Source: a virus. Taken from it: DNA of 64,000 nt. Under the pieces are notes generated by a model that had not been told where the DNA came from, made no database searches, and worked only from the letters and a program-made list of their open reading frames with translations. Positions 51,203 through 59,499 of the stretch are shown one piece after another; within the stretch, counting starts at the first letter, position 1; each line of letters starts with the position of its first letter. The stretch spans positions 62,001-126,000 of the IMG/VR virus record IMGVR_UViG_3300047312_000028; one strand, 5' to 3'. A program made the translations under genes and the position numbers.

Positions 51203-51754
51203 GTGAAACCTCTCACAAGAAAGATGGACATGGTTGAATCCAAAGCTGATAACGACATAGCAATGGTGATGCTTGAGAACAGAGATGTAATTCTAACTGA
51301 GGTACAATCAGAAGATACGACAGGACCGATAGGACAAACACGCATTCATATATTCATCACACCAGCTTTAGTCATTGCGCAGCGCGGCCTGCATGGAAGT
51401 TTGGGACTACAACTTACCCCGTGGCTCCCATATGAAATCATGTCTGGCTCACACATTGAATACAGAAAAGATAAGATTATCGGCATATTACAACCCAATC
51501 CCCATCTTGTGACATATTACAAATCGTGGGCGAAGATCGAACGAGACAAACAGGTAGAGTTTGGTAAAGACTTTGCCAGTCAGATCGGAGAACTTCAAGA
51601 GTACCACGATCAGAAATATGCACGAACAAAACAAATGCACCAAGAGGAGAATGCTGCATCGCCTGTACCAAATCAGCACTCCGCACTGACACCGATTATC
51701 TATCAAATGTTCGACGAGGACAAGGATTGGGGAGACTCAGGCACGACCCATTAA
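51203..51754 (+). CDS. Uncharacterised protein upstream of gp55
   Basis: This 183-residue protein from GTG 51203 was not recognised. The first 110 residues mix beta and alpha structure (VMLENRDVILTEVQSE, TRIHIFITPALVIAQRGLHG, EYRKDKIIGILQPNPHLVTY). A charged helix follows and the C-terminus is acidic (FDEDKDWGDSG). The start is uncertain: GTG 51203 lies 8 bases after the -10 element and would be leaderless, while ATG 51224 and ATG 51230 have only weak upstream purines. Placement directly before the late sigma factor could mean a regulatory role, but nothing in the sequence shows it. Confidence 0.68.
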   Translation: MKPLTRKMDMVESKADNDIAMVMLENRDVILTEVQSEDTTGPIGQTRIHIFITPALVIAQRGLHGSLGLQLTPWLPYEIMSGSHIEYRKDKIIGILQPNPHLVTYYKSWAKIERDKQVEFGKDFASQIGELQEYHDQKYARTKQMHQEENAASPVPNQHSALTPIIYQMFDEDKDWGDSGTTH

Positions 51755-51762
51755 GGAGATTC

Positions 51763-52317
51763 ATGGCCCAGGCTCATTATGTCAATAATCAAGATTTATT
51801 GAAAGCACTCATTGAACACAGACAAGCACTGAAAGAAGCAAAAAAGACCAAGCAAACTCCACCTGAATTGAGTGAGTATCTTGGTACCTGTTTTCTCAAG
51901 ATCGCCGAGCATCTTTCGCGCAAACCGAACTTCATGTCCTACACGTTTCGTGAGGATATGATTTCCGACGCGGTAGAGAACTGTATTCAGTATGTCAACA
52001 ACTTCAATCCAGCGAAGTCCAAGAACCCCTTCGCCTACTTCACCCAAATCATCTACTTCGCTTTTCTGAGACGAATCAGCAAAGAGAAGAAACAACTTTA
52101 CGTTAAATACAAAGCGACTGAACAGCTTGGTATCTTACAGAACACTGAAATGCACGACCTCGATGGGATAGGTCAAGGAGGCGGTAAAGCGTTCCAAGTA
52201 TATGAAAACATTACAGAATTCATTCAAACGTTCGAGCAGGGGCGTAAAAACAAGAAACGTACCAAGAAGTCAACGAAGACAGCAACGCGCGGAACACTTA
52301 AATTTATAGGTGACTAA
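51763..52317 (+). CDS. gp55: Late-transcription sigma factor, gp55-like
   Basis: This 184-residue protein corresponds to T4 gp55, which directs host RNA polymerase to TATAAATA promoters. Matches to T4 include the N-terminal YVNNQDLLKALIEHRQALKE, LSRKPNFMSYTFREDMISDA, the NFNPAKSKNPFAYFTQIIYF segment and FLRRISKEKKQLYVK. The C-terminus is basic (RKNKKRTKKSTKT) where T4 gp55 has its clamp-contacting hydrophobic tail; here it ends TLKFIGD, which could serve the same purpose. ATG 51763 follows AAGGAG; the longer frame from 51727 is rejected. The next gene starts in its stop codon. Confidence 0.93.
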   Translation: MAQAHYVNNQDLLKALIEHRQALKEAKKTKQTPPELSEYLGTCFLKIAEHLSRKPNFMSYTFREDMISDAVENCIQYVNNFNPAKSKNPFAYFTQIIYFAFLRRISKEKKQLYVKYKATEQLGILQNTEMHDLDGIGQGGGKAFQVYENITEFIQTFEQGRKNKKRTKKSTKTATRGTLKFIGD

Positions 52318-52559
52318 TGTCCAAAGGTAAATTTCAACCGCAACCACAACGTTCTCAGATCGATCAACTCGAACAGAGAATGGAAAAGCTTGAGAAACGA
52401 ATCGAAGCATTAGAACGACAGCAACAAAGCGACCACGGCAGACTCGGTCCAGCAGTCATGGGATCGGGCAAAGATAGTCCGTTCTTGGAAATGCAAGACC
52501 GCATTAAAGAACTCGAAGATCAGAATATCTTTGGTCTCAACCAACGAATAGGTTTTTAA
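52317..52559 (+). CDS. Small coiled-coil protein between gp55 and gp47
   Basis: This 80-residue protein is coupled at both ends by TAATG-type overlaps. A heptad pattern (IDQLEQRMEKLEKRIEALER, then QQQSD) predicts a coiled coil at about 15-40, followed by a Gly-rich loop and a second short helix (EMQDRIKELEDQNIF). No family recognised. Its location beside the late sigma factor and the SbcCD-like complex suggests an accessory subunit, but no similarity to T4 gp33 was seen. Confidence 0.7.
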   Translation: MSKGKFQPQPQRSQIDQLEQRMEKLEKRIEALERQQQSDHGRLGPAVMGSGKDSPFLEMQDRIKELEDQNIFGLNQRIGF

Positions 52560-53641
52560 TGAAGCTGGCACTAATCAACGACACGCACGCCGGAGCGCGT
52601 AGTGATAACCCACAGGTGAATGAATATTTCTTTCGTTTCTGGAACGATATCTTCTTTCCTTCGCTCACCAAATATAATATCGACAAAATCATCCACTTGG
52701 GTGATGTAGTCGACCGTCGCAAGTTCATTAACTTCGCAATTTGGTATAAGTGGAAGAAGGATTTCTTTGATCGTATTCAGAACGAATTCAATCTTCCTAT
52801 AGACATGCTCTGTGGTAACCACGACGTATACTATAGAAATACCAATGATGTGAATGCGTTAGATGAATTGCTGGGTAACTATCCCAACATTCGTATCTTC
52901 AAAGAAGCGCAAGACATGCAATATGGTAGCTTGAACGTCGCCTTAATCCCGTGGATTAACTCAGGCAACCTTGAGCGCAGCATGACCTATATTAACGAGA
53001 CCAAGGCGCCTGTGATCTTCGGTCACTTAGAAATCTCAGGCTTTGAGATGGACAACGGCAACGTGTGCCTTACCGGTTTGACCAAAGATGTATTTGATCG
53101 ATTCGACATGGTTCTGTCAGGTCACTTTCATCACCGATCAAGCGACGGATCAATCTTCTATCTCGGTAACCAATATGAAATGACATGGGCCGACTACAAG
53201 GACCCGCGCGGCTTCCATATCTTCGATACCGAAACAAGAGACTTGACTTATATCGAAAATCCATATAGACTGTTCCATAAGATTACTTACGATGATAGTC
53301 TCCAGAGCTTTGAATTCTGGAAGAATCATGCGTTCAAAAAGTACACAAGTTCGTATGTGAAAGTCGTAGTCGTTCGCAAGCAGAATCCTTATCTATTCGA
53401 CACGTTCATGGACATGCTGTACAAGGCATCCCCTCTCGACGTGACTACAGTAGAAGATTACACAGAGACCGCACTAGATGCCGCACAAGGTGTAGTCAAT
53501 CAGGCAGAAGATACCGTGACCATCATTCGCAAGTGCGTCGATGGCATGAAGATGCCTGGTGGTGTGGATCCAGAAAAGCTCAAAGGTATTCTGCAAGAGA
53601 TTTATGTTGAAGCGGTAAATACGGAAACGGACGCGCAATAA
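52559..53641 (+). CDS. gp47: Recombination nuclease subunit gp47 (SbcD/Mre11-like)
   Basis: This 360-residue metallophosphoesterase pairs with gp46 to resect DNA ends. All phosphoesterase motifs are present: DTHAG (Asp8, His10), LGDVVDRRKF, LCGNHDVYY, GHLEISGFE and SGHFHHRSS. The sequence continues through YLGNQYEMTWADYKDPRGFH, typical of T4-type gp47. The C-terminal 100 residues form the partner-binding region. The start overlaps the coiled-coil gene and the stop overlaps gp46 (TAATG), ensuring balanced synthesis. Confidence 0.96.
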   Translation: MKLALINDTHAGARSDNPQVNEYFFRFWNDIFFPSLTKYNIDKIIHLGDVVDRRKFINFAIWYKWKKDFFDRIQNEFNLPIDMLCGNHDVYYRNTNDVNALDELLGNYPNIRIFKEAQDMQYGSLNVALIPWINSGNLERSMTYINETKAPVIFGHLEISGFEMDNGNVCLTGLTKDVFDRFDMVLSGHFHHRSSDGSIFYLGNQYEMTWADYKDPRGFHIFDTETRDLTYIENPYRLFHKITYDDSLQSFEFWKNHAFKKYTSSYVKVVVVRKQNPYLFDTFMDMLYKASPLDVTTVEDYTETALDAAQGVVNQAEDTVTIIRKCVDGMKMPGGVDPEKLKGILQEIYVEAVNTETDAQ

Positions 53642-55350
53642 TGCTGCATTTCAAAAAGTTGAAGTGGAAGAACTTTCTTAGCACTGGGAACTACTGGTCA
53701 GAAATCGTATTCGACCGCAGCCAGAACACACTGGTTGTAGGAGAGAACGGTTCTGGTAAGAGCACAATGCTGGATGCTCTCTGCTTTGCTCTCTATAATA
53801 CACCGTTTCGTAACGTCAACAAGGGAACTCTAGTCAACTCTATCAACCAACGCGATTGTTCGGTTGAAGCTGAATTCACTACCGATAACCATGAGTATCG
53901 AGTCGTTCGTGGAATCAAGCCTGATGTGTTTGAAATCTACAAGGACGGAGTCCTCGAGGACCAGACTCCTTCTGTGGACTATCAAGATCATCTAGAGAAG
54001 TTCATTCTTAAGCTGAACTATAAAAGCTTCACCCAGATCGTGATTCTTGGATCGGCTTCGTTCACTCCGTTCATGCAATTGAAAGCCAGTGATCGACGCG
54101 CCATCATTGAAGACTTGCTAGACATACAGATTTTCTCGTTGATGAACAAGATAGTCAAGACTAAGCTTTCAGAACTCTTGAACGGTAAGCTTTCAAATAA
54201 GCTCCTGATTGATGCCTGTGCAGATAAGATTACCATACAAGAACGATATATTGCTGAAGCGCAGCAGGATGTCCAGGCACGTATCTCAGAGCACAATGAA
54301 GAGCTACGAAAGAACATTGAAGAGATTACAAAACTCAATATGAATATCGCAGTCTCTAAACGTTCGCTCTCTGACATGAGCTCCAAGATTGCCGACAAAG
54401 CGAAAATTGAAGCGTCCTTAAGAAAAGTGACTCAATTGGAAGCTCAGATCGAAAACAACACAAGTAAACATAAAAAGAATATCAAGTTCTTTGAGACAGA
54501 AGATCAATGCCCAACCTGTACACAGGTGATCGATTCGACATTCAAGACAGCGCAAATCACAGGATTGACTGCTAAAGTATCTGAGTGTCAGACGGGTCTA
54601 ACCCAACTTGAACAGAAAGCAATCACCTATCAAAAGCAGTTGAGTGATATCGCCGTTATTGAACAGGAGATGAATCTACATGAAGTGGGTATCTCTGGCT
54701 ATGAAAATTCGATTGCGCAGATCGAACGATTCAACCAGGTCTTGACAAATAAACTGAACGAATTACAGAACAACCACCACTCGACAGTGCGTGAACAAGA
54801 TCGACTCAAAGAACACCAAGACGAACTCGCCAAGCTCATTGCTGAGAAACAGGTGCTGATTAGCACCGAAGCGTATTATGAAGCGTCTAGCACTCTTCTA
54901 AAGGACACCGGGATCAAGACAAAGATCATTCGACAGTATTTGCCAATTATCAATACATTCTCGAATAAATACCTTGCCAGTATGGACTTCTTCGTGAACT
55001 TCAACCTGGACGAGACATTCAAGGAAACAATCAAGTCTCGATTCCGTGATGAATTCACATATCATTCGTTCTCAGAAGGACAGAAGCAACGCATTGACAT
55101 GGCCCTGATGTTGACCTGGAGAGGAGTCGCTAAACTCAAGAACTCAGCAGACACCAATCTGTTAATCCTTGATGAAATATTCGATTCCAGTCTTGACAAT
55201 GCGGGCGCCGAAGAACTGATGAAGATTCTGTATTCCCTTGAAGGCACAAATGTCTTCGTCATTAGCCACAGAGGAGACATTTTACAAGACAAATTCAGAA
55301 CCGTCATTAAGTTCGAGACTCACCAAAACTTTTCACGTATTGCATCATAA
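53641..55350 (+). CDS. gp46: Recombination nuclease subunit gp46 (SbcC/Rad50-like)
   Basis: This 569-residue SMC-type ATPase has Walker A GENGSGKS (34-41), a conserved NYKSFTQIVILGSASFTPFM (Q-loop and lid region), two long coiled coils and a zinc hook CPTC near residue 290. The ABC signature is FSEGQKQRIDMA near 480 and Walker B LLILDEIFDSSLD near 505, followed by the switch His in VISHRG. It is co-translated with gp47. The length is close to T4 gp46 (560). Confidence 0.96.
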   Translation: MLHFKKLKWKNFLSTGNYWSEIVFDRSQNTLVVGENGSGKSTMLDALCFALYNTPFRNVNKGTLVNSINQRDCSVEAEFTTDNHEYRVVRGIKPDVFEIYKDGVLEDQTPSVDYQDHLEKFILKLNYKSFTQIVILGSASFTPFMQLKASDRRAIIEDLLDIQIFSLMNKIVKTKLSELLNGKLSNKLLIDACADKITIQERYIAEAQQDVQARISEHNEELRKNIEEITKLNMNIAVSKRSLSDMSSKIADKAKIEASLRKVTQLEAQIENNTSKHKKNIKFFETEDQCPTCTQVIDSTFKTAQITGLTAKVSECQTGLTQLEQKAITYQKQLSDIAVIEQEMNLHEVGISGYENSIAQIERFNQVLTNKLNELQNNHHSTVREQDRLKEHQDELAKLIAEKQVLISTEAYYEASSTLLKDTGIKTKIIRQYLPIINTFSNKYLASMDFFVNFNLDETFKETIKSRFRDEFTYHSFSEGQKQRIDMALMLTWRGVAKLKNSADTNLLILDEIFDSSLDNAGAEELMKILYSLEGTNVFVISHRGDILQDKFRTVIKFETHQNFSRIAS

Positions 55351-55361
55351 AGGAGATTGCT

Positions 55362-56057
55362 ATGAATGATCTGACCGTCAATCAGCCAACCGCACCGAAG
55401 AGCTTTTCATATAATACAGAAGCCCCTCCTACGATTGCACCTAAGCAGCCACCTAAGTTGCTTCCGTTGTATAATGAAAATAATCCCATGTTGGCACTCA
55501 AGCAGCCAGAGTTTGATGTAAAGAACCCACCAGTCAATATTATAGACTTTGCTAATCAGCTTCTCTACACCATGAGTCATTACGGTGGAGTAGGTCTTGC
55601 GGCACCACAATGCGGATTCCCTTTCCGTATGTTTGTCATGACGGGCGGGATCGTCTGTATCAACCCAGTGATCGTAGAACGATCAAAAGAAACAATATAC
55701 ACAAAGGAAGGGTGTCTCAGCTTCCCAGGTCTCTATTTGCCTGTGACCCGTCCCGAAACAGTCTTGATTCGCTACACCAACGAGTATGGAAAAGAAGTTG
55801 AAGTGCGATGGACAGGCGCCACGGCTCGATGTGCGCAACATGAGTACGATCATTTGGAAGGGAAAGTCTACACTTCACTAGTTGGTAACCTGACTCTTCA
55901 GATGGCGAAGAAGAAGCGACAGAAGCTTTTCAAGAAGATCCAACGCGCTGTAGAAATCAAGCAACGCAACCTTCGTATCGCTGGAAAAGATAAAGCATAT
56001 GTCGCCAAGACAGTTGAAAATAGACCGGTAGAGATTGAAACACATAGGCAGGGATAA
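55362..56057 (+). CDS. def: Peptide deformylase with N- and C-terminal extensions
   Basis: This 231-residue protein removes the formyl group from nascent proteins. The three deformylase motifs are intact: GVGLAAPQ (76-83), EGCLS (116-120) and HEYDH (160-164), supplying Cys118 and both His as metal ligands and the catalytic Glu161. About 50 Pro-rich residues precede the catalytic domain, and about 55 basic residues follow it. Phage deformylases are usually shorter; the basic tail resembles the C-terminal ribosome-targeting helix of bacterial enzymes. AAGGAG is the ribosome binding site. The stop overlaps the next gene (TAATG). Confidence 0.94.
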   Translation: MNDLTVNQPTAPKSFSYNTEAPPTIAPKQPPKLLPLYNENNPMLALKQPEFDVKNPPVNIIDFANQLLYTMSHYGGVGLAAPQCGFPFRMFVMTGGIVCINPVIVERSKETIYTKEGCLSFPGLYLPVTRPETVLIRYTNEYGKEVEVRWTGATARCAQHEYDHLEGKVYTSLVGNLTLQMAKKKRQKLFKKIQRAVEIKQRNLRIAGKDKAYVAKTVENRPVEIETHRQG

Positions 56058-57196
56058 TGAAAGACTGGCAACACGGTATTGAAATCGACTATCTCAAGGC
56101 GCAAGAACGATTCTATGAACCGTTCAACAAACATGCTTTGTCGGTCTTTGGTAAGTTCAAGAAAAACGACATTGCTGCCAAATTGTATGCTGGTGTGTGG
56201 AAGAGAATGCGCGACTGTGCTTATGTCGTAGAAGAAGCGAAGGTAGCTACCAAGATCAGTATGCACGGCAGCACGATCATCGGTCAGAAAGAAAAAGGAG
56301 ATTTGACATTTTCTAAGCTTGTAGGTGATCTGATAGAGTTGACTTTTGCATTTCACGCATTACACTATAAAGAACGAAACTGTTTCATCGTCGCGTATGC
56401 TGGTCAAGAAGATATCTGTGCATTTGCCGAATACCAGGGATTCAGAAAGCTTGGTTATAAAGTTACTTCGTTTGCAGAGATTCTAGCAGTCTACTATCGT
56501 GATTCAGATTTAAGTCTCGCTCCACGCGATCATCCTAGAGCGTCTACTGCCGATCTTGTCGGCATGGCACAAGTCGGAATAGCGAATCATAAACTCCTAT
56601 TAGCCATTCTAGGAAAACTTCAATCACTTGACCCTAAGTTCACGAACCACTATAGCAACTACAATGCGAAGAATGCGTGGTCCGCTCTTTCACTTCGTGG
56701 CTACTCAGCAGATCCGGGCTTCATTATCAAGCCCGCTGAGATGAATGATAAGTGGTTAGCTGAACACAAAACTGAGAACTACTTTCTACAAGATACACCT
56801 TTATATACCCAATTCCCCGAGGTCCGACAATTATTGTCGTTCTTAGATGGGGAAGTGCACCGGGTACGATTTATGCAATTAGCTCCTGGCGGGGGAGAGT
56901 TACAAAGACATACAGACCAGGTCGATCCTGATGCTGGCAACTCGTTAGGCGCCGTGGCTCGCTTGCACTTCCCTTTAGTCACAAATGAACGAGTGATCTT
57001 CAGTACATGGAATGAGTTTGACAAAGAAGAAAACTATCATTATGGATTCGGTGAAGTGTGGGTGATCGATACACGCAAACCACACAAAGCAGTCAACGGT
57101 GGCAAAGACAATCGTATACATCTTGTGGTTGATGTAGTTGTCACACCTAAGATTGAAAGGATAATTTGTGAAGGTACCTCAAGACGTATTGAATAA
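56057..57196 (+). CDS. Two-domain protein: N-terminal GNAT-like region plus Fe(II)/2-oxoglutarate hydroxylase
   Basis: The C-terminal 180 residues of this 379-residue protein match aspartyl/asparaginyl beta-hydroxylase-type oxygenases: RHTDQVD supplies His285 and Asp287, KPHKAVNGG supplies His343 and NRIHLVVD supplies Arg353 for 2-oxoglutarate. The segment LSLRGYSADPGFIIKPAEM (214-229 region) is shared with similar proteins in aquatic phages. The first 180 residues (RFYEPFNKHALSVFGKFKKN, DLTFSKLVGD, FIVAYAGQEDICAFAEYQGF, RKLGYKVTSFAEI) look like a small acetyltransferase-type fold, though no acetyl-CoA loop is obvious. The gene is coupled to deformylase on one side and overlaps the next gene by 29 bases. 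The substrate is unknown. Confidence 0.8.
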   Translation: MKDWQHGIEIDYLKAQERFYEPFNKHALSVFGKFKKNDIAAKLYAGVWKRMRDCAYVVEEAKVATKISMHGSTIIGQKEKGDLTFSKLVGDLIELTFAFHALHYKERNCFIVAYAGQEDICAFAEYQGFRKLGYKVTSFAEILAVYYRDSDLSLAPRDHPRASTADLVGMAQVGIANHKLLLAILGKLQSLDPKFTNHYSNYNAKNAWSALSLRGYSADPGFIIKPAEMNDKWLAEHKTENYFLQDTPLYTQFPEVRQLLSFLDGEVHRVRFMQLAPGGGELQRHTDQVDPDAGNSLGAVARLHFPLVTNERVIFSTWNEFDKEENYHYGFGEVWVIDTRKPHKAVNGGKDNRIHLVVDVVVTPKIERIICEGTSRRIE

Positions 57197-57611
57197 GATG
57201 TTTGAGACGGCAGACCTCTCAAAGGATGAACTCTATGATGCTTTGAGAAAGATGGGTGCCAAAGCGATCAAGCCCAAGTTCCGATTTGGTTGGTCTGAAG
57301 AAGTGCCTACGTGGTGCACTTGCTACTTTGTCTCTGAGTTTGCCTACTTCTATCTTGCACCGAAGGGAACGAAACCCTATTCAGTAAAAGTGCCTGGTGA
57401 TCCTGGGACGCATAGATTCTTGATGTGGCCAGATTCCATCATTGTTGATTTAACAGCAGAACAATTCCCAGATTATGGACTGGTGAGAACAGCCTACTCA
57501 AAAGCTAGAGTTACAATGTTCATGCAAACAGGATGTGTCGGTCCATCACAGAGAGCGAAGGAGCTAGCCGGGATCCTTGGCTTTAATGAATCAGCCTGGT
57601 CAAAACCTTAA
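57168..57611 (+). CDS. Uncharacterised protein with Cys/His/Asp pattern
   Basis: This 147-residue protein from GTG 57168 overlaps the oxygenase gene by 29 bases. A helical N-terminus is followed by PTWCTCYFVSEFAYFYLAPK (Cys50, Cys52), a PGDPGTHRFLMWPDS segment (His82), IIVDLTAEQFPDYG (Asp94) and a C-terminal GPSQRAKELAGILGF. The order of Cys before a helix, then His on a strand, then Asp in a DLTAEQF strand recalls papain-like or NlpC-type folds. It also resembles a phage family with a GTHWFL...IDLTAxQF...PSxRA signature that I know only as uncharacterised. Catalysis is a hypothesis. Confidence 0.68.
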   Translation: MKVPQDVLNKMFETADLSKDELYDALRKMGAKAIKPKFRFGWSEEVPTWCTCYFVSEFAYFYLAPKGTKPYSVKVPGDPGTHRFLMWPDSIIVDLTAEQFPDYGLVRTAYSKARVTMFMQTGCVGPSQRAKELAGILGFNESAWSKP

Positions 57612-57621
57612 AGGAGAAGCT

Positions 57622-58239
57622 ATGAAGCAGAATTACACACATATGATTTTGGTGCTCGACGAATCAGGTTCCATGGCATACACCGCGGCCGCGACACGAG
57701 AAGGCGTCAATGGATTGCTCGATACGCAGCAAGCGGTGCCTGGCGATCTCACGACAGCGTTGTATAAGTTCTCAAACTCAGTATCGGAAGTAGCGACCCT
57801 CTTGGCGCTCACGACAGACAACTATCGTCCAAGTGGTGGTACAGCATTGAATGATGCCGTATGCCAAGCGATTGACAAAGAAGGTGCGCGCCTTTCTGCA
57901 TTGCCAGAAGAACAACGACCGGATAAGGTTGTGGTAGCGATTGTGACTGACGGATTTGAAAATGCGTCAATCAAATTCAAGAAAGCAGATGTGAAGGATC
58001 GTATCACCCGCCAAGAAGCACAGTACCAGTGGCAATTTGTATTCTTGGGTGCCAACATGGATGCGTTCGCTGAAGCAGAATCCTACGGCATCTTGAAAAC
58101 GTCAGGTTATGCGTTCAATATGACAGCAGACAGCATTAAGACCTCTTATGATGTTACCTCGAAAGCGTTTGCTGATTACAGAGTGGGAACGAAAAAGACA
58201 GTCAACATGGCAGACGCCGCAAAGGACCTGGGTAAATAA
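57622..58239 (+). CDS. Stand-alone von Willebrand factor A (VWA) domain protein
   Basis: This 205-residue protein is a single VWA domain with a complete metal-ion-dependent adhesion site: DESGS (Asp13, Ser15, Ser17), Thr74 in GGTALNDAV and Asp110 in VTDGFEN. The hydrophobic strands HMILVLDE, VVVAIVTD and WQFVFLGAN are the core of the Rossmann-like fold. ATG 57622 follows AAGGAG; the longer in-frame start overlaps the upstream gene. Such proteins usually work in complexes with AAA+ ATPases; the CobT/CobS-like pair downstream is a candidate partner. The next gene starts 1 base after the stop. Confidence 0.9.
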   Translation: MKQNYTHMILVLDESGSMAYTAAATREGVNGLLDTQQAVPGDLTTALYKFSNSVSEVATLLALTTDNYRPSGGTALNDAVCQAIDKEGARLSALPEEQRPDKVVVAIVTDGFENASIKFKKADVKDRITRQEAQYQWQFVFLGANMDAFAEAESYGILKTSGYAFNMTADSIKTSYDVTSKAFADYRVGTKKTVNMADAAKDLGK

Positions 58240-58240
58240 T

Positions 58241-59068
58241 ATGTTTTACAAACCCCTCTCAGTTATGCCTGGTATGTTTGATTTTCTGCATGAATCGATT
58301 GCAGAGATAGAACATTCTGGATGGCAAGACCCAAACCCACCAATTCAAGTCATGGATCATGAGGGCTTCCTCGTGGTCCGTGATGACCTCCTCGGATACG
58401 GATCGAAAGCTCGATTCATCGATTATATGATTAAGACAGCACCACAACAGCAATTCGTATTCGGTGCCTGTCCTGCGACTGGTTACGCACAGATCAGTTT
58501 ACCCGCCGTCGCTACTCGGTATAATAAGCAGGTGCATTTGTTCATGGCACAACGAAACATGAACAAACTTCACGACTATCAGAAGCTAGGAGCGGACTTA
58601 GGATCGATCTATCACTGGGTGCCTTCTGGTATGCTGAACGTAACCAAAGCCAGAGCAATGGAGTATGCCGCAGAAGATCCAATCAATCGCGTCTTATTAC
58701 CTATCGGTCTTGAGAATCCCACAGTCATTGCCAGCATCGTCAAAGTGGCAAGAGACCAAATAGGATTCACACCAGATCATGTATGGACGGTTGGTTCTAG
58801 CGGTACGCTGAACAGAGGTCTGCAACTTGCCTGGCCGACTGCCGAAGTACATGTAGTCTCTGTGGGTCATAAAATGAGTGAACGAGAAATAGGCAGAGCA
58901 ATCATACATACCGTTCCGTATAAGTTCGACAAGAAGCTGAAGCCAATCGATGCACCACCGTTCCCAAGTGCGCCGACATACGATGCAAAGGGATGGCGTC
59001 CGATGGTTGATTGGTATAAGACACATGAACGACCTGAGAAGGTTCTCTTCTGGAACGTCGCCGCATAA
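58241..59068 (+). CDS. PLP-dependent fold-type-II-like protein
   Basis: This 275-residue protein starts at ATG 58241. GYGSKARFIDYM places Lys56 where ACC-deaminase and tryptophan-synthase-beta-type enzymes carry the PLP lysine (GNKTRKLEYL-type motif). Further signs are FVFGACPATGYAQISLPAVA, then a YNKQVHLFMAQRNMNKLHDY strand-helix unit, VLLPIGLENPTVIASIVKVA, and VWTVGSSGTLNRGL (Ser/Gly loop 185-189) resembling the phosphate-binding loop. The protein is shorter than most family members (about 330 residues). The substrate is unknown, and catalysis is inferred. Confidence 0.72.
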   Translation: MFYKPLSVMPGMFDFLHESIAEIEHSGWQDPNPPIQVMDHEGFLVVRDDLLGYGSKARFIDYMIKTAPQQQFVFGACPATGYAQISLPAVATRYNKQVHLFMAQRNMNKLHDYQKLGADLGSIYHWVPSGMLNVTKARAMEYAAEDPINRVLLPIGLENPTVIASIVKVARDQIGFTPDHVWTVGSSGTLNRGLQLAWPTAEVHVVSVGHKMSEREIGRAIIHTVPYKFDKKLKPIDAPPFPSAPTYDAKGWRPMVDWYKTHERPEKVLFWNVAA

Positions 59069-59072
59069 TTCC

Positions 59073-59101
59073 TTGACATTTCAATTCACTTGTGGTATAA
59101 T
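59073..59101 (+). promoter_or_regulatory. Perfect consensus sigma70 promoter (TTGACA-17-TATAAT), probably leaderless
   Basis: TTGACA (59073-59078) and TATAAT (59096-59101) match consensus at all twelve positions with a 17-base spacer. The ATG of the SLOG gene is at 59110, 8 bases after the -10 element, so the message should begin within about 3 bases of it. There is no ribosome binding site. Confidence 0.92.
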
Positions 59102-59109
59102 TCTCACTT

Positions 59110-59499
59110 ATGCGTCTACTTGTCTGCGGCGACCGTGAATGGTCAGACTACATTATGATCGAACGTGAAATCAAAAATCTCAAGCCCGCCATCGTGATTG
59201 AAGGTGAAGCTAGAGGCGCAGACAGTCTTGCCCGCAAAGCTGCCGAAACTCTCGGCATTCCAGTTCTCCCCTTCCCCGCTGATTGGGACCAGTATGGTCG
59301 ATCAGCGGGGCCCATTCGCAATCGCTTGATGTTAAGTAAAGGTATGCCTACACTTGTACTTGCGTTCCATGATAATCTAGCGAAGTCAAAAGGCACTCTT
59401 GATATGGTGAATGCTGCACGAAAGTACGGCGTAGAAGTGAGAGTGATTGGACATGGCTCAACCGTAACCTACCCCGCAACAGGAAGACTTGATCTATGA
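59110..59499 (+). CDS. SLOG-family protein (DUF2493 / YspA type)
   Basis: This 129-residue protein has the pattern of the DUF2493 group of SLOG nucleotide-ligand-binding Rossmann domains: LLVCGDREWSD at the start, VIEGEARGADSLARKAAETL, LPFPADWDQYGRSAGPIRNR and LVLAFHDNLAKSKGTLDMVN. The CGDREW motif begins at residue 6, so no downstream start is possible. SLOG proteins bind nucleotide-derived ligands and are frequent in phage and defence contexts. It is transcribed from the strongest sigma70-type promoter in the window and overlaps the methyltransferase gene by 4 bases (ATGA). Confidence 0.88.
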   Translation: MRLLVCGDREWSDYIMIEREIKNLKPAIVIEGEARGADSLARKAAETLGIPVLPFPADWDQYGRSAGPIRNRLMLSKGMPTLVLAFHDNLAKSKGTLDMVNAARKYGVEVRVIGHGSTVTYPATGRLDL

